64,000 nucleotides of DNA from Iodidimonas muriae (GCF_014647255.1 NZ_BMOV01000009.1:41232-105231); one strand, 5' to 3'. Shown: positions 1-12,284, numbered from the stretch's first letter. Made by a program: numbers and translations. Notes: generated by a model from the letters alone, not told the origin.

Positions 1-1
1 C

Positions 2-2503
2 GGCAGCTTCAGCCTCTTCCCTTTGATTATTGCCATTTATTATGCCGGTGAATTGGTGTGGCGCGACCGTGAACGCAAAATGCACGAAATCATCGACGCC
101 ACCTCGCTGCCCAATTGGGCTTATATGATTCCGAAAACTCTGGCCGTGATGGGGGTGTTGTTCGCGGCGCTTGTGGCATCGGTTCTGGCAGCGATGGCCG
201 TACAGCTTGTCCGTGGTCACTATGACGTACAATTGGACCAATATCTTGGCTGGTATGTCCTGCCGATGACGGTGGATATGGTCATTCTGGCGATCCTCGC
301 TGTCTTTGTGCAAGCGCTTAGCCCCAATAAATATATCGGCTGGGGCATCATGGTCATCTATTTGGTGGCCACCATCACCCTCACCAATATCGGGTTCGAA
401 CATCCGCTCTATCAATATGGCGCTACCGGATCACAACTGTTCTCTGACATGAATGGCAGCGAGATCGGCGGGGCCGTGGGATGGTGGCTGCGCCTTTATT
501 GGGGGGCCTTCGCAGCCATATTGGCCGTGCTGGCGCATCTTTTGTGGCGCCGGGGCACAGAAACCCGGCTGACGCCCCGCCTGAAGCAATTGCCGCAGCG
601 ACTGGCCAGCCCATCCGGGGCTGTCATGGCGGTGGCACTGGTGGTTTATACGGTAACCGGCGGCTGGTTATTCTGGAATATGAATGTCCTCAATGTGTAT
701 CGCACACAGGATGATCTCAACCGCATGCGGGCCGAATACGAGAAGAAATATCTCGCAAATGAACAGATCAAACAGCCATCGCTTACCCATATCACGCTGG
801 ATGTGTCGCTTTACCCTGCCAAGCGGCAAGCCATCACCGAAGGCCGCTACCAATTTATCAATGATACCGGTGCGCCCCTTCAAGAATTGCATGTGCGTCT
901 GTCGGATTTCACCACCAAGCTGATCGCAACCGATCTGCCGGACGCCACATTGGAAATGAACGATACAGACCTGCAATACCGCATTTATCGTTTCACCACC
1001 CCCTTGGCCCCCAATGCCACTTCAGAATTAACCTTTAAAACCGAGCGCCATAATCAAGGATTGCCGGCCAATGGCGACGATACGCGACTGGTCAGGAATG
1101 GCACCTTTCTCAGCAATTTCCAGATTGCTCCGCAAATCGGTATGAGCCGGGATTCCCTGCTCAGCGATCCTGTCATACGCCGCAAACACGGGCTGCCATC
1201 CGAGCTGCGGGCAGCAAAGCTTGAAGACCTGTCGGCAACGGCACGAAACGGGATCAGCAATGCGTCCTGGGTTTATTCCGACATCACGATCACAACCGAT
1301 GCGGATCAGGTGCCGGTGGCACCGGGGCGCGAGGTTATGACCAGCACCGAAAATGGCCGCCGCACCGCACGTTTTGTTTCATCGGCCCCTATTGTTGCCT
1401 TCTTCTCGATCCAGTCGGCAAATTACGCAATCAAGACAGAAGAAGCGGATGGCGTGCAGCTTTCGGTTTATTCCGACCCCAAGCATGTGTGGAATGTGGA
1501 CCGCATGCTAGAGGCTATGAAAACCTCTCTGGCCTATTTTCAGCAAAATTTCGGCCCTTATCAGTTCGATCACGCCCGTATTCTTGAATTTCCCGGCTAT
1601 GCCTCTTTTGCCCAGTCTTTTGCGGGCACCATTCCTTATTCCGAGCGTATCGGTTTCATCGCCAATACCAGCGATCCCGATAAGATCGACTATGTAACCT
1701 ATGTGACAGCCCATGAAATCGCCCACCAATATTGGGCGCACCAGCTCAATGCGGCAGCCATGCAGGGCAACACCATGCTGATCGAATCTATGGCGCAATA
1801 TTCGTCGCTGATGGTGATGAAACAGATCTATGGCGAGGATCAGATCCGGCGTTTCCTGAAATATGAACTGGACAATTATCTGCGCTCGAGGGGCAGCGAA
1901 CGGATCGAGGAACTGCCGCTCGATCGCGTGGAAAACCAAGCCTATATCCATTATCGCAAGGGCGCGGTGGTGCTGTATCTTTTGCAAGACCGGCTGGGCG
2001 AAGATCGCGTGAACCAAATGCTTGCAAGCCTGTTGGACAAATACCGCTTCAAAGGAGCACCCTATGCCCGCTCCACAGAGCTTGTAGAAGGGTTCCTGTC
2101 CCTTACGCGCAATAGCGACGAGCATGATCTGGTGCTGGACCTTCTGGACCGCATCACCATCTATGACCTGAAGGCTGAAGACGCCACCGTGCGCGCCCTA
2201 CCCGATGATACATTCGAGACGGTGATTACGGTTGCGGCACAGAAATTCTATGCCGATGGAGCCGGTGTGGAAGAACCAACCCCGCTCTCCGACCAGATCG
2301 ACATCGGGCTGTTTGACCAGCGTCCGGGCATGGGAAGTTTCAAAGCCGAGGACGTGATTTCCATGAAACGGCTGCCGGTTATATCGGGAACGCAAACGAT
2401 CCGGGTGATCACAAGGCGCAAGCCGGCCTTTGCGGGGATTGATCCTTATAACAAATATATTGATCGAAACAGCGATGATAATGTGGTGGCGGTAACAGAA
2501 TAA
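2..2503 (+). CDS. ABC-2-like permease / M1-family aminopeptidase fusion (5'-partial)
   Basis: The reading frame is open to the left window edge, so the N-terminus lies outside; the first in-window start-like codon (TTG at 23) is not a convincing start. The first ~210 visible residues hold several hydrophobic helices typical of an ABC-2 type permease. The rest is a gluzincin peptidase. The zinc motif HEIAHQYW lies about 564 residues after the TTG, and the downstream zinc-ligand glutamate is in LIESMAQY about 20 residues on, as in M1 aminopeptidases. Proteins with this two-part build are usually encoded beside an ABC ATPase, which would lie left of the window. Expected role: an inner-membrane transporter subunit with an extracytoplasmic peptidase domain; the substrate cannot be inferred. 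The gene ends 24 bp before the distal end of the CRISPR array and converges with it. Confidence 0.85.
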   Translation, partial: GSFSLFPLIIAIYYAGELVWRDRERKMHEIIDATSLPNWAYMIPKTLAVMGVLFAALVASVLAAMAVQLVRGHYDVQLDQYLGWYVLPMTVDMVILAILAVFVQALSPNKYIGWGIMVIYLVATITLTNIGFEHPLYQYGATGSQLFSDMNGSEIGGAVGWWLRLYWGAFAAILAVLAHLLWRRGTETRLTPRLKQLPQRLASPSGAVMAVALVVYTVTGGWLFWNMNVLNVYRTQDDLNRMRAEYEKKYLANEQIKQPSLTHITLDVSLYPAKRQAITEGRYQFINDTGAPLQELHVRLSDFTTKLIATDLPDATLEMNDTDLQYRIYRFTTPLAPNATSELTFKTERHNQGLPANGDDTRLVRNGTFLSNFQIAPQIGMSRDSLLSDPVIRRKHGLPSELRAAKLEDLSATARNGISNASWVYSDITITTDADQVPVAPGREVMTSTENGRRTARFVSSAPIVAFFSIQSANYAIKTEEADGVQLSVYSDPKHVWNVDRMLEAMKTSLAYFQQNFGPYQFDHARILEFPGYASFAQSFAGTIPYSERIGFIANTSDPDKIDYVTYVTAHEIAHQYWAHQLNAAAMQGNTMLIESMAQYSSLMVMKQIYGEDQIRRFLKYELDNYLRSRGSERIEELPLDRVENQAYIHYRKGAVVLYLLQDRLGEDRVNQMLASLLDKYRFKGAPYARSTELVEGFLSLTRNSDEHDLVLDLLDRITIYDLKAEDATVRALPDDTFETVITVAAQKFYADGAGVEEPTPLSDQIDIGLFDQRPGMGSFKAEDVISMKRLPVISGTQTIRVITRRKPAFAGIDPYNKYIDRNSDDNVVAVTE

Positions 2504-2527
2504 CCGCCCTCTCAGCTGTAGCTTTAT

Positions 2528-4692
2528 CAGTTCATCCCCGCGCGTGCGGGGAACACTCCGTTGCCCCAACATCCAAAGTCATTTCCAGCGGTTCATCCCC
2601 GCGCGTGCGGGGAACACTGGCATGAGCCTCTCCCTAGCGGCGACATTTGCGGTTCATCCCCGCGCGTGCGGGGAACACTTGTCTATGAGAATGACGATTT
2701 TGAGCATGAGCGGTTCATCCCCGCGCGTGCGGGGAACACTGAACGAGAGAGTCCCAAGAGCCAGATCGGTTCGGTTCATCCCCGCGCGTGCGGGGAACAC
2801 TGTCTAAATTAGTCATGGTGTGGGTGAACGTCCGGTTCATCCCCGCGCGTGCGGGGAACACGATTTCCGGGATAATACGGACAAGCTGTATATCGGTTCA
2901 TCCCCGCGCGTGCGGGGAACACATCGCTTCCGCAAAGGCGCGGCTTTCAATACACGGTTCATCCCCGCGCGTGCAGGGAACACGCCACGTAGTCCGCAAC
3001 AGTGACCGGCACCTGCGGTTCATCCCCGCGCGTGCGGGGAACACCGCGCGCTTTCATCCGCAAGAAACGTTTCGATCGGTTCATCCCCGCGCGTGCGGGG
3101 AACACCAGTCAATGAAGCTTCCGCCATCCTCATCCGTCGGTTCATCCCCGCGCGTGCGGGGAACACGCGGTCAAGTTCGGTGATGATTGGGTTAAGGACG
3201 GTTCATCCCCGCGCGTGCGGGGAACACGAAGCCGAAGGTATGGGCGAGCTTGAAGGCGACGGTTCATCCCCGCGCGTGCGGGGAACACGCGGTCAAGCTC
3301 GGAGATGACAGGGTTCAACACGGTTCATCCCCGCGCGTGCGGGGAACACACTGACCGGCGTTTTGGATCGCCTGGCAAAATCGGTTCATCCCCGCGCGTG
3401 CGGGGAACACTCTGTGCGTACCGCCAGAATGTCCTTAATCCCCGGTTCATCCCCGCGCGTGCGGGGAACACTCAATACAGCCTTGCCCCTGATGACAAGG
3501 AAGCGGTTCATCCCCGCGCGTGCGGGGAACACCGCGAACCACCGCGCGCGATGATCTTCTTGAGCGGTTCATCCCCGCGCGTGCGGGGAACACATGAGCG
3601 ATGCAAATACGATGATTAAAAGCAGCGGTTCATCCCCGCGCGTGCGGGGAACACGAACGCTGCATCTGGCTTTCCTCGGATTTGGCCGGTTCATCCCCGC
3701 GCGTGCGGGGAACACCAACGCATGCCATGCTCGGCGATAGAACGCAGCGGTTCATCCCCGCGCGTGCGGGGAACACAATCTTGCAGGAGCTAACCTCCAT
3801 CTCGCGAACGGTTCATCCCCGCGCGTGCGGGGAACACGGAGTCCGTGGTCTCGATTATGCGTTCGCAGACGGTTCATCCCCGCGCGTGCGGGGAACACAT
3901 CGACTGCTTCTGCGGCTTCTTCACGGGCGCGGGTTCATCCCCGCGCGTGCGGGGAACACAGAGTTTATAAGCACGCACTCGGGTCGGGATGCGGTTCATC
4001 CCCGCGCGTGCGGGGAACACGCTTCGAGCGCCGCCACCTTTTGCTGGGTGTCCGGTTCATCCCCGCGCGTGCGGGGAACACTGATGAACTGTTTGGGATT
4101 TCCGAATAGTTGCCGGTTCATCCCCGCGCGTGCGGGGAACACCCGCAGGCACTGCAGCCCCTCGCTGTCCTCATCGGTTCATCCCCGCGCGTGCGGGGAA
4201 CACAGACCTCATCCGCGGACTGGGCGGCACCCTCCCCGGTTCATCCCCGCGCGTGCGGGGAACACGGCCGACCAGAGTTCAATTTCTCAATAATATTGGG
4301 TTCATCCCCGCGCGTGCGGGGAACACGATCGGCAAGCGCGGGTGGGCAGATCCATAACCGGTTCATCCCCGCGCGTGCGGGGAACACATCGTGCCGATCG
4401 CGTTTGACTGCAAGGCGAGCGGTTCATCCCCGCGCGTGCGGGGAACACGGGATATCGCATCGGATCGCGCCCAGGCTGAGCGGTTCATCCCCGCGCGTGC
4501 GGGGAACACGCCATCACGCGCAGCGCAGCATCCGTCACCGGCGGTTCATCCCCGCGCGTGCGGGGAACACTGTTGCGGTGTTGCTCGAACTCGGTTCACC
4601 AGCGGTTCATCCCCGCGCGTGCGGGGAACACATCATCGAACGCGACGATCAGGTAAAATCGACCGGTTCATCCCCGCGCGTGCGGGGAACAC
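2528..4692 (-). CRISPR. Type I-E CRISPR array, 36 repeats and 35 spacers
   Basis: I counted 36 copies of a 29-bp repeat at a strict 61-bp period with 32-bp spacers. One spacer, 4204-4236, is 33 bp. On the minus strand the repeat opens GTGTTCCCCGC and closes GGGGATGAACCG, with a GC-rich palindromic core, which is the Escherichia coli-type I-E class. This orientation means transcription runs leftward from a leader at 4693-4752. The repeat at 2528 carries one substitution in its minus-strand 3' end, as expected for the leader-distal terminal repeat. Other variants are a single change in the repeat at 2955 and a changed first plus-strand base in the repeats at 3931 and 4298. Nearly all repeats are identical, so the array has not decayed. 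Spacers at 3167-3198 and 3289-3320 are near-duplicates. Confidence 0.97.
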
Positions 4693-4752
4693 TCTTCCTA
4701 GAAGCTATTGATAGTTCATAGTTTTTCACTTGTCAAAGATTCTACCACTGAA
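4693..4752 (-). promoter_or_regulatory. CRISPR leader with promoter-like and IHF-like elements
   Basis: These 60 bp lie between the cas3 stop and the first (leader-proximal) repeat and are much more AT-rich than the array. On the minus strand there is a TTGACA at 4736-4731, a 17-bp spacer and TATCAA at 4713-4708, which resembles a sigma-70 promoter with a weak -10 box. The -10 region overlaps TATCAATAGCTTC (4713-4701), matching 12 of 13 positions of the IHF consensus WATCAANNNNTTR. In E. coli I-E leaders an IHF site close to the first repeat is needed for spacer integration. The function here is inferred from these matches. Confidence 0.6.
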
Positions 4753-7476
<2,724 letters not shown>

Positions 7477-7490
7477 CTACCTTCTTGCGG

Positions 7491-8066
7491 TCAGTTCGGG
7501 ATAGACGGAAGGGGGGAGATCGGGTTCTTTAAATCGAACGCGACACGGACTTTATATTCCGGACGTGTGAGGGCATATGCAAAAAATTCTTGCTCACCGA
7601 TTTCAAGAGACCAGATATTTTGAAGTGACTGCTCCAATCCAGCAGCTGCAAAAATTTCTTTTGAATACGCATCCGCCGGAAATTCCTGACGCCATTCCGT
7701 CCCGTTTGAAGTCGCCATGCCACCGTAAAAACTCAGCTGTTCTGGCCTGCCGTTTTCATCCCGATGAATATGCTTCAATTGCAGCCCGGCATCCGTTCTT
7801 GAAACCACCCACGTTCTCGAACGGTTTTCTCCAACATGGAAGCCTATCTGTATTTCGGCGTCTGTACATTCCCGGACATGCATGAAAAGGCGCTCTTGGG
7901 CCAAAGACCTTGTGGCCTCTTCAACATCTGTAGCCCGACCGGCAAAAGACTGGCCACACAGAGCCGATAAATTCTGAAAAAAGCGGTGACTTGTGCTCTC
8001 TGCATCCCCTGCAGCAGCAAATCCGCCAAAGCCCAAAGCGATAGAAAACGCAGTTATAAAACGCAT
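7491..8066 (-). CDS. Secreted protein of unknown function
   Basis: 191 aa when read from the ATG at 8066, which has GGGGA just upstream and starts a clear signal peptide (MRFITAFSIALGFGGFAAAG). A longer frame to 8120 adds residues with no signal character, so I reject it. The mature part has two cysteines (in SALCGQSF and VRECTD) that could form a disulphide. It also has an FHVGENRSRTWVVSRT strand-rich segment and a polar C-terminus. I do not recognise the family. The gene sits 17 bp upstream of cas3 on the same strand, so the two may share a transcript. A functional link to CRISPR is not otherwise supported. Confidence 0.75.
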   Translation of the reverse strand: MRFITAFSIALGFGGFAAAGDAESTSHRFFQNLSALCGQSFAGRATDVEEATRSLAQERLFMHVRECTDAEIQIGFHVGENRSRTWVVSRTDAGLQLKHIHRDENGRPEQLSFYGGMATSNGTEWRQEFPADAYSKEIFAAAGLEQSLQNIWSLEIGEQEFFAYALTRPEYKVRVAFDLKNPISPLPSIPN

Positions 8067-8389
8067 GCTAAATCCCCAACAAAATCCCTCATCGCCGGAT
8101 AAAAAAGGGCAGTGAGACAATCAAACCAATGCGATCATTGGCCCATATGTTCTTTTCTTCAACCTCTATCGCCGCCTCAGCCATATCCCGTTTCAATTCA
8201 TGAAACACCACATCTAAGGCTTGGACCGCCATGCCGACGCCGTGGGGGGGCGAGGAACAGGCGATTGCCAAGCGGACGTGGTTAGTGGGAGCTAGTGGAT
8301 AGATTCAGACGGATGGGTCCCAGTGAGAATAGCGGAAATCCTGTGGATTCGAGGCGCTTTTATGGAACTCATCCGTTGCGCCCTTACCA
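8067..8389. other. 323-bp gene-poor gap
   Basis: The gap between the Sel1 gene and the secreted-protein gene. On the minus strand 8089-8271 is open for 60 codons, and its last ~45 residues (from MAVQALDVVF to FFIRR) look protein-like but match nothing I know. It may be the tail of a lost gene. I see no repeats, RNA genes or convincing terminator here. Confidence 0.4.
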
Positions 8390-10873
8390 CTAGTCCCTTA
8401 CCGGGGTGGGGACGTAGCGCCTGAAATACTCATTGGAGCGTTCCTGCGCTTTGATGAGATCAGAAGGAGAAAGTTTCTTTTCAATAAGAGATCGAGCTTC
8501 TTTCGCATGTTCGTCGCCTTGCTCCCCACTGATATTTATCCACGCATAGGCTTCTATATAATCCTTCGGAACTCCTTGCCCCTCAGCATAGGCCAACCCG
8601 AGAAAGAACTGTGCCTCAGCATGACCTTGCTCTGCGGCCTGTCGATACCAGCGAACCGCCTCGGCATCATCCTTCGGAACCCCTTGCCCCTCAGCATAGG
8701 CCAACCCGAGAAAGAACTGTGCCTCAGCATGACCTTGCTCTGCGGCCTGTCGATACCAGCGAACCGCCTCGGCATCATCCTTCGGAACCCCTCGCCCTGT
8801 AGCATACATACCCCCGAGACCGAACTGTGCCCACGCATGACCTTGCTCGGCGGCCTGTCGATACCAGCGAACCGCCTCGGCATCATCTTTCGGAACTCCC
8901 TGACCCAGAGAATACATCCCCCCGAGTTTGAACTGTGCCTCCGCAATACCCTGCTCGGCGGCCTGTCGATACCAGCGAGCCGCCTCGGCATCATCCTTCG
9001 GAACCCCTTGACCCAGAAAATACATCGCCCCGAGATTGAACTGTGCCCCAGCAACCCCCTGCTCTGCGGCCTGTCGAAGCCAGCGAACCGCCTCGGCATC
9101 GTCCTTCGGAACTCCTAGACCCAGAGCATAGGCCATCCCGAGACCGAACTGTGCCCCCGCAATACCCTGCTCGGCGGCCTGTTGAAACCAACGAACTGCC
9201 TTGGCATCGTCCATCGGAACACCTTGACCCTCTGCATAGGCCATCCCGAGTTTGAACTGTGCCTCCGCAATACCTTGCTCGGCGGCCTGTCGATACCAGC
9301 GAGCCGCCTCGGCATCATCCTTCGGAACCCCTTGACCCTCAGCATACATCGCCCCGAGATTGAACTGTGCCCCCGCAACCCCCTGCTCGGCGGCCTGTCG
9401 ATACCAGTGAACCGCCTCAGCATCGTCCTTCGGAACCCATCGCCCCGCGTAATACATCAACCCGAGATTGAACTGTGCATCAGCATAGCCTTGCTCGGCG
9501 GCCTGTCGAAACCAGCGAACTGCCTTGGCACCATCCTTCGGTCCCCCTCGCCCCTTGTCATACATGAACCCGAGATTGAACTGTGCCCCCGCAATACCCT
9601 GCTCGGCGGCCTGTCGATACCAGTGAACCGCCTCGGCATCGTCCTTCGGAACTCCTTGCCCCTCAGCATAGGCCAACCCGAGACTGAACTGTGCCACAGC
9701 ATGACCTTGCTCGGCGGCCTGTCGAAACCAGCGAACCGCCTTGGCACCATCCTTCGGAACCCCCCGCCCCTTGTCATACATGAACCCGAGAAAGAACTGT
9801 GCCTCAGCATGACCCCGCTCGGCGGCCTGTCGATACCAGCGAACCGCCTCGGCATCATCTTTCGGAACTCCTTGACCCTCAGCATACATCGCCCCGAGAT
9901 TGAACTGTGCCCCCGCAATACCCTGCTCGGCGGCCTGTCGATACCAGTGAACCGCCTCGGCATCGTCCTTCGGAACTCCTCGCCCCCCGTAATACATCGC
10001 CCCGAGATTGCTTTGTGCCTCAGCATGACCTTGCTCGGCGGCCTGTCGAAACCAGCGAACCGCCTTGGCATAATCCTTCGGAACCCCTAGACCCTTAGCA
10101 TACATCGCCCCGAGAGTGTTTTGTGCCTCAGCATGACCTTGCTCGGCGGCCTGTCGAAACCAGCGAACCGCCTTGGCATAATCCTTCGGAACCTCTCGCC
10201 CCTTGTAATACATGAACCCGAGAAAGAACTGTGCCTCAGCATGACCTCGCTCGGCGGCCTGTCGATACCAGTGAACCGCCTTGGCATCATCCTTCGGAAC
10301 CTCTCGCCCCGTGTAATACATCGCCCCGAGATTGTTTTGTGCCTCAGCATGACCTTGCTCGGCGGCCTGTCGAAACCAGCGAACCGCCTTGGCATCATCC
10401 TTCGGAACCTCTCGCCCCGTGTTATACATCACCCCGAGATTGTTTTGTGCCTCAGCATGACCTTGCTCGGCGGCCTGTCGAAACCAGCGAACCGCCTTGG
10501 CATAATCCTTCGGCCCCCCTTGCCCCCCGTAATACATCACCCCGAGATTGTATTGTGCATCCGCAATACCCTGCTCGGCGGCCTGCCGAAACCATCGAAC
10601 CGCCTTGGCATCATCCTTCGGAACTCCTTGACCCGCGTAATACATCCCCCCGAGTTCGAACTGTGCCTCAGCATCACCTTGCTCGGCGGCCATCCGGATT
10701 TCGTTTGCTGATTGATCAGATTGTTCGGCGCCTGATTTGCTTGGTGCGTCGTATGTTTGGCCGGATGCCGGGTTTTCTGCGCTATAAGGAACATCGATGG
10801 CCCAGCCATTATGCGGGAGCAACAAAGCGGAGATTGCGGTGATAAAAAATATTTCTCGTATCATCTTTATCAT
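8390..10873 (-). CDS. Exported Sel1-repeat (SLR) protein with 20 repeats
   Basis: The frame is open to 10918. The start at 10873 (MIKMIREIFFITAIS) gives a compact signal peptide ending near NGWA; ribosome-binding signals are weak for every candidate start. After a short linker come 20 consecutive 36-residue Sel1 units of the form AAEQGxAxAQxxLGxMY...GVPKDDAEAVRWYRQ, then a capping half-repeat and a charged tail. Sel1 arrays fold as alpha-solenoids and serve as protein-protein scaffolds, often in the periplasm or in host interaction. The family usually carries fewer repeats, so this array is long. Adjacent units are so alike in DNA sequence that recent expansion is likely. No neighbour reveals a partner. 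Confidence 0.9.
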   Translation of the reverse strand: MIKMIREIFFITAISALLLPHNGWAIDVPYSAENPASGQTYDAPSKSGAEQSDQSANEIRMAAEQGDAEAQFELGGMYYAGQGVPKDDAKAVRWFRQAAEQGIADAQYNLGVMYYGGQGGPKDYAKAVRWFRQAAEQGHAEAQNNLGVMYNTGREVPKDDAKAVRWFRQAAEQGHAEAQNNLGAMYYTGREVPKDDAKAVHWYRQAAERGHAEAQFFLGFMYYKGREVPKDYAKAVRWFRQAAEQGHAEAQNTLGAMYAKGLGVPKDYAKAVRWFRQAAEQGHAEAQSNLGAMYYGGRGVPKDDAEAVHWYRQAAEQGIAGAQFNLGAMYAEGQGVPKDDAEAVRWYRQAAERGHAEAQFFLGFMYDKGRGVPKDGAKAVRWFRQAAEQGHAVAQFSLGLAYAEGQGVPKDDAEAVHWYRQAAEQGIAGAQFNLGFMYDKGRGGPKDGAKAVRWFRQAAEQGYADAQFNLGLMYYAGRWVPKDDAEAVHWYRQAAEQGVAGAQFNLGAMYAEGQGVPKDDAEAARWYRQAAEQGIAEAQFKLGMAYAEGQGVPMDDAKAVRWFQQAAEQGIAGAQFGLGMAYALGLGVPKDDAEAVRWLRQAAEQGVAGAQFNLGAMYFLGQGVPKDDAEAARWYRQAAEQGIAEAQFKLGGMYSLGQGVPKDDAEAVRWYRQAAEQGHAWAQFGLGGMYATGRGVPKDDAEAVRWYRQAAEQGHAEAQFFLGLAYAEGQGVPKDDAEAVRWYRQAAEQGHAEAQFFLGLAYAEGQGVPKDYIEAYAWINISGEQGDEHAKEARSLIEKKLSPSDLIKAQERSNEYFRRYVPTPVRD
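8531..10690 (-). repeat. Tandem 108-bp coding repeats (20 units)
   Basis: DNA-level view of the Sel1 array: 20 in-frame 108-bp units. The last two on the minus strand are almost identical over a full unit. Others form patterned sub-families, such as alternating VRWFRQ and VHWYRQ endings, suggesting duplication of multi-unit blocks. The array can gain or lose units by recombination without shifting frame. Confidence 0.9.
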
Positions 10874-11215
10874 CTTTACGTTTTCAGGAAATATGTAGGA
10901 GTTCGTATAGTTATTCATATTTAACTACATCATAGTACAGTAATACAACTCTAATATTATTCTTTGTAATTCTATTTTCCTTACAGTTGTTTCGGCTCTT
11001 TCCCCCAAGATGCCCCCGATTGTTGTGGGCGTGTCCCGGCTAAGGCCGGGCCGGGCTCTATGTGCGCTTGGCGGCGCTCGGCCGTGCGGTGACGATCCCT
11101 CCCGGAAGATCAATCTCCCGAAACCGATAAATCAATAACATTCTCGTGAAGATTGTTACGCTATAATTCTTCGCCTTCCGTAAACACGCATTCAGCAGGA
11201 AAAATCTGGCCGTTC
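10874..11215. other. Gap without a supported gene
   Basis: AT-rich near the Sel1 start, where its promoter should lie, then GC-rich. One inverted repeat, CCCGGC-TAAG-GCCGGG at 11035-11050, could form a short hairpin, but no T-run follows it. Open frames here (for example minus 10925-11113) have no recognisable protein character. Confidence 0.4.
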
Positions 11216-11374
11216 TCACACCCGCTTCCGCAGACTCAGCAGTGGCTCGAAGAGCCAGGCGATGAGGAAGCCAGTGAGAAGGGCAAAGCTCAAGGGCTGC
11301 GCAACGACCGCCTCGCCATGGAGACGCTGACGCCGGGATTCGATGGCCTCGGGGCGGAAGAGCGAAGAGATCAT
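11216..11374 (-). pseudogene. Truncated HlyD/CvaA-type membrane-fusion protein (N-terminus only)
   Basis: Starts at the ATG at 11374 with an AGGTG ribosome site. The first ~40 residues, MISSLFRPEAIESRRQRLHG followed by a hydrophobic helix (LSFALLTGFLIAWL), are characteristic of the N-terminus of HlyD-family adaptor subunits that export peptides through ABC transporters, such as the colicin V protein CvaA. The periplasmic hairpin and beta-barrel domains are missing: after the membrane helix the frame runs about ten unrelated residues to a stop. It lies just downstream of, and on the same strand as, the ATP-grasp and 279-aa genes. It therefore probably belonged to the same peptide biosynthesis and export locus. 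Confidence 0.6.
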
Positions 11375-11444
11375 TGCACCTGGTGTTTCCCGACGGGACG
11401 CCGGCATATTCGCAAAGCGCAAACTCCTTTAAAAAGGCCCTGGG

Positions 11445-12284
11445 CTATCTGTCTTGTCGCTCAGCTTGGCGCTTCCGCGCAAGCTCGACACGTTCGCGCA
11501 ACGAGGCTATGAGCAGAGCAGGAACCATGCTTTCCTCATGTGTCTTCTCAAGCACGGCAAGCCACTCCTCCTGAAACCAGGGCTGAAGGTCTGCATGCTG
11601 GATGATGAACCATAAAGGGCGATAAACGTCTGGAGACAACTTCCCCGCAGCATACAGTTCCAGAGCGTGGTGGTTCAAAAGGAACGCAACGTTCTCCGCT
11701 CTAAAAGAGGTGATCTGAAAAATAGGAAAGGTGCAATCCCGACCGTCAAATCTCCCGTAGAATGAGCGGCTCTCCATCGCAGCCTGCGTCAATTCCTGCT
11801 CCATCAACGAGCGGAATTCCAGTATGGCCTCATCAAGCTCTTGAAGGGCCTCGGCCTCCGGCTGCCCGGGGTCCGATGCCACTGGCTGCTGCATGCCGTC
11901 CGATGCTATATGAAACGCGTTTTCGAGCTTGGCGCGCCACGCCCTATGGCAGAGATCAAGTGCCTTGCTGTCGAGACCTTTGAGGGTGCGTCGCGGTCTC
12001 TTGACAGGTCCAAGAATATCTTGCTGAAGAGGGTGGCCGATAAATCGGCCCGCCTCACATTCGGCTTCGATTCCAACGAAGCTGGGCGTCTTCCAGTGGA
12101 TATAGTTGCCCACGTTGGACATGCACTGCATCAAACGAACCCTTGCGGCTCCTTGATATCTGCTTTCCTCTTCTGAAGACAGGCTTACGCTGGCGGTAGA
12201 AACCGCCAAAAATACAATCAACGCAAAGAATACAAATGATCGTGCCCATTGGGTCCTCACCCCATCGGTTACGACAGTTCGCAT
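11445..12284 (-). CDS. Membrane-anchored protein of unknown function, RiPP-locus partner
   Basis: 279 aa. An N-terminal signal or anchor helix (residues ~15-35, FVFFALIVFLAVSTASVSLS) precedes an extracytoplasmic helical domain. That domain has cysteines in MQCMSN, EAECEA, LDLCHRA and GRDCTF. The C-terminal part (WFIIQHADLQPWFQEEWLAV and the LRERVELARKRQ tail) faintly resembles the DUF6624 pattern of a conserved QHA and a closing DRV-like element, but I would not assign the family on this. It overlaps the upstream ATP-grasp frame by 16 bp, suggesting translational coupling. It is followed by the truncated HlyD fragment. The position suggests a role in maturation, immunity or export of a modified peptide; this is inference. 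Confidence 0.6.
   Translation of the reverse strand: MRTVVTDGVRTQWARSFVFFALIVFLAVSTASVSLSSEEESRYQGAARVRLMQCMSNVGNYIHWKTPSFVGIEAECEAGRFIGHPLQQDILGPVKRPRRTLKGLDSKALDLCHRAWRAKLENAFHIASDGMQQPVASDPGQPEAEALQELDEAILEFRSLMEQELTQAAMESRSFYGRFDGRDCTFPIFQITSFRAENVAFLLNHHALELYAAGKLSPDVYRPLWFIIQHADLQPWFQEEWLAVLEKTHEESMVPALLIASLRERVELARKRQAERQDR

Noticed and set aside
2544..4721. Many open plus-strand frames giving RFIPARAGNT / VHPRACGEH / GSSPRVRGT repeats
   Set aside because: These are translations of the CRISPR repeat in three frames with spacer-encoded linkers; they have no starts or codon character and are a known annotation artefact.
8330..8377. Short likeness to the ATP-grasp remnant at 12905-12950 (AATAGCGGAA, TGGATTC, CGCTT at equal spacing)
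   Set aside because: About 24 of 32 bases match, but the translated frames do not continue the ATP-grasp family; probably chance or a tiny scrap that cannot be supported.
8507..10842. Long plus-strand and minus-strand frames across the Sel1 gene
   Set aside because: Shadows of the 108-bp coding repeat. The period is a multiple of three, so all frames stay open; only the Sel1 frame has a signal peptide and a family match.
11035..11050. GC-rich hairpin as a transcription terminator
   Set aside because: No T-run on either strand follows, and no gene end lies at the right distance.
11153..11512. 119-codon plus-strand frame
   Set aside because: Antisense to the HlyD-like N-terminus and the end of the 279-aa gene; no recognisable domain and no ribosome site.
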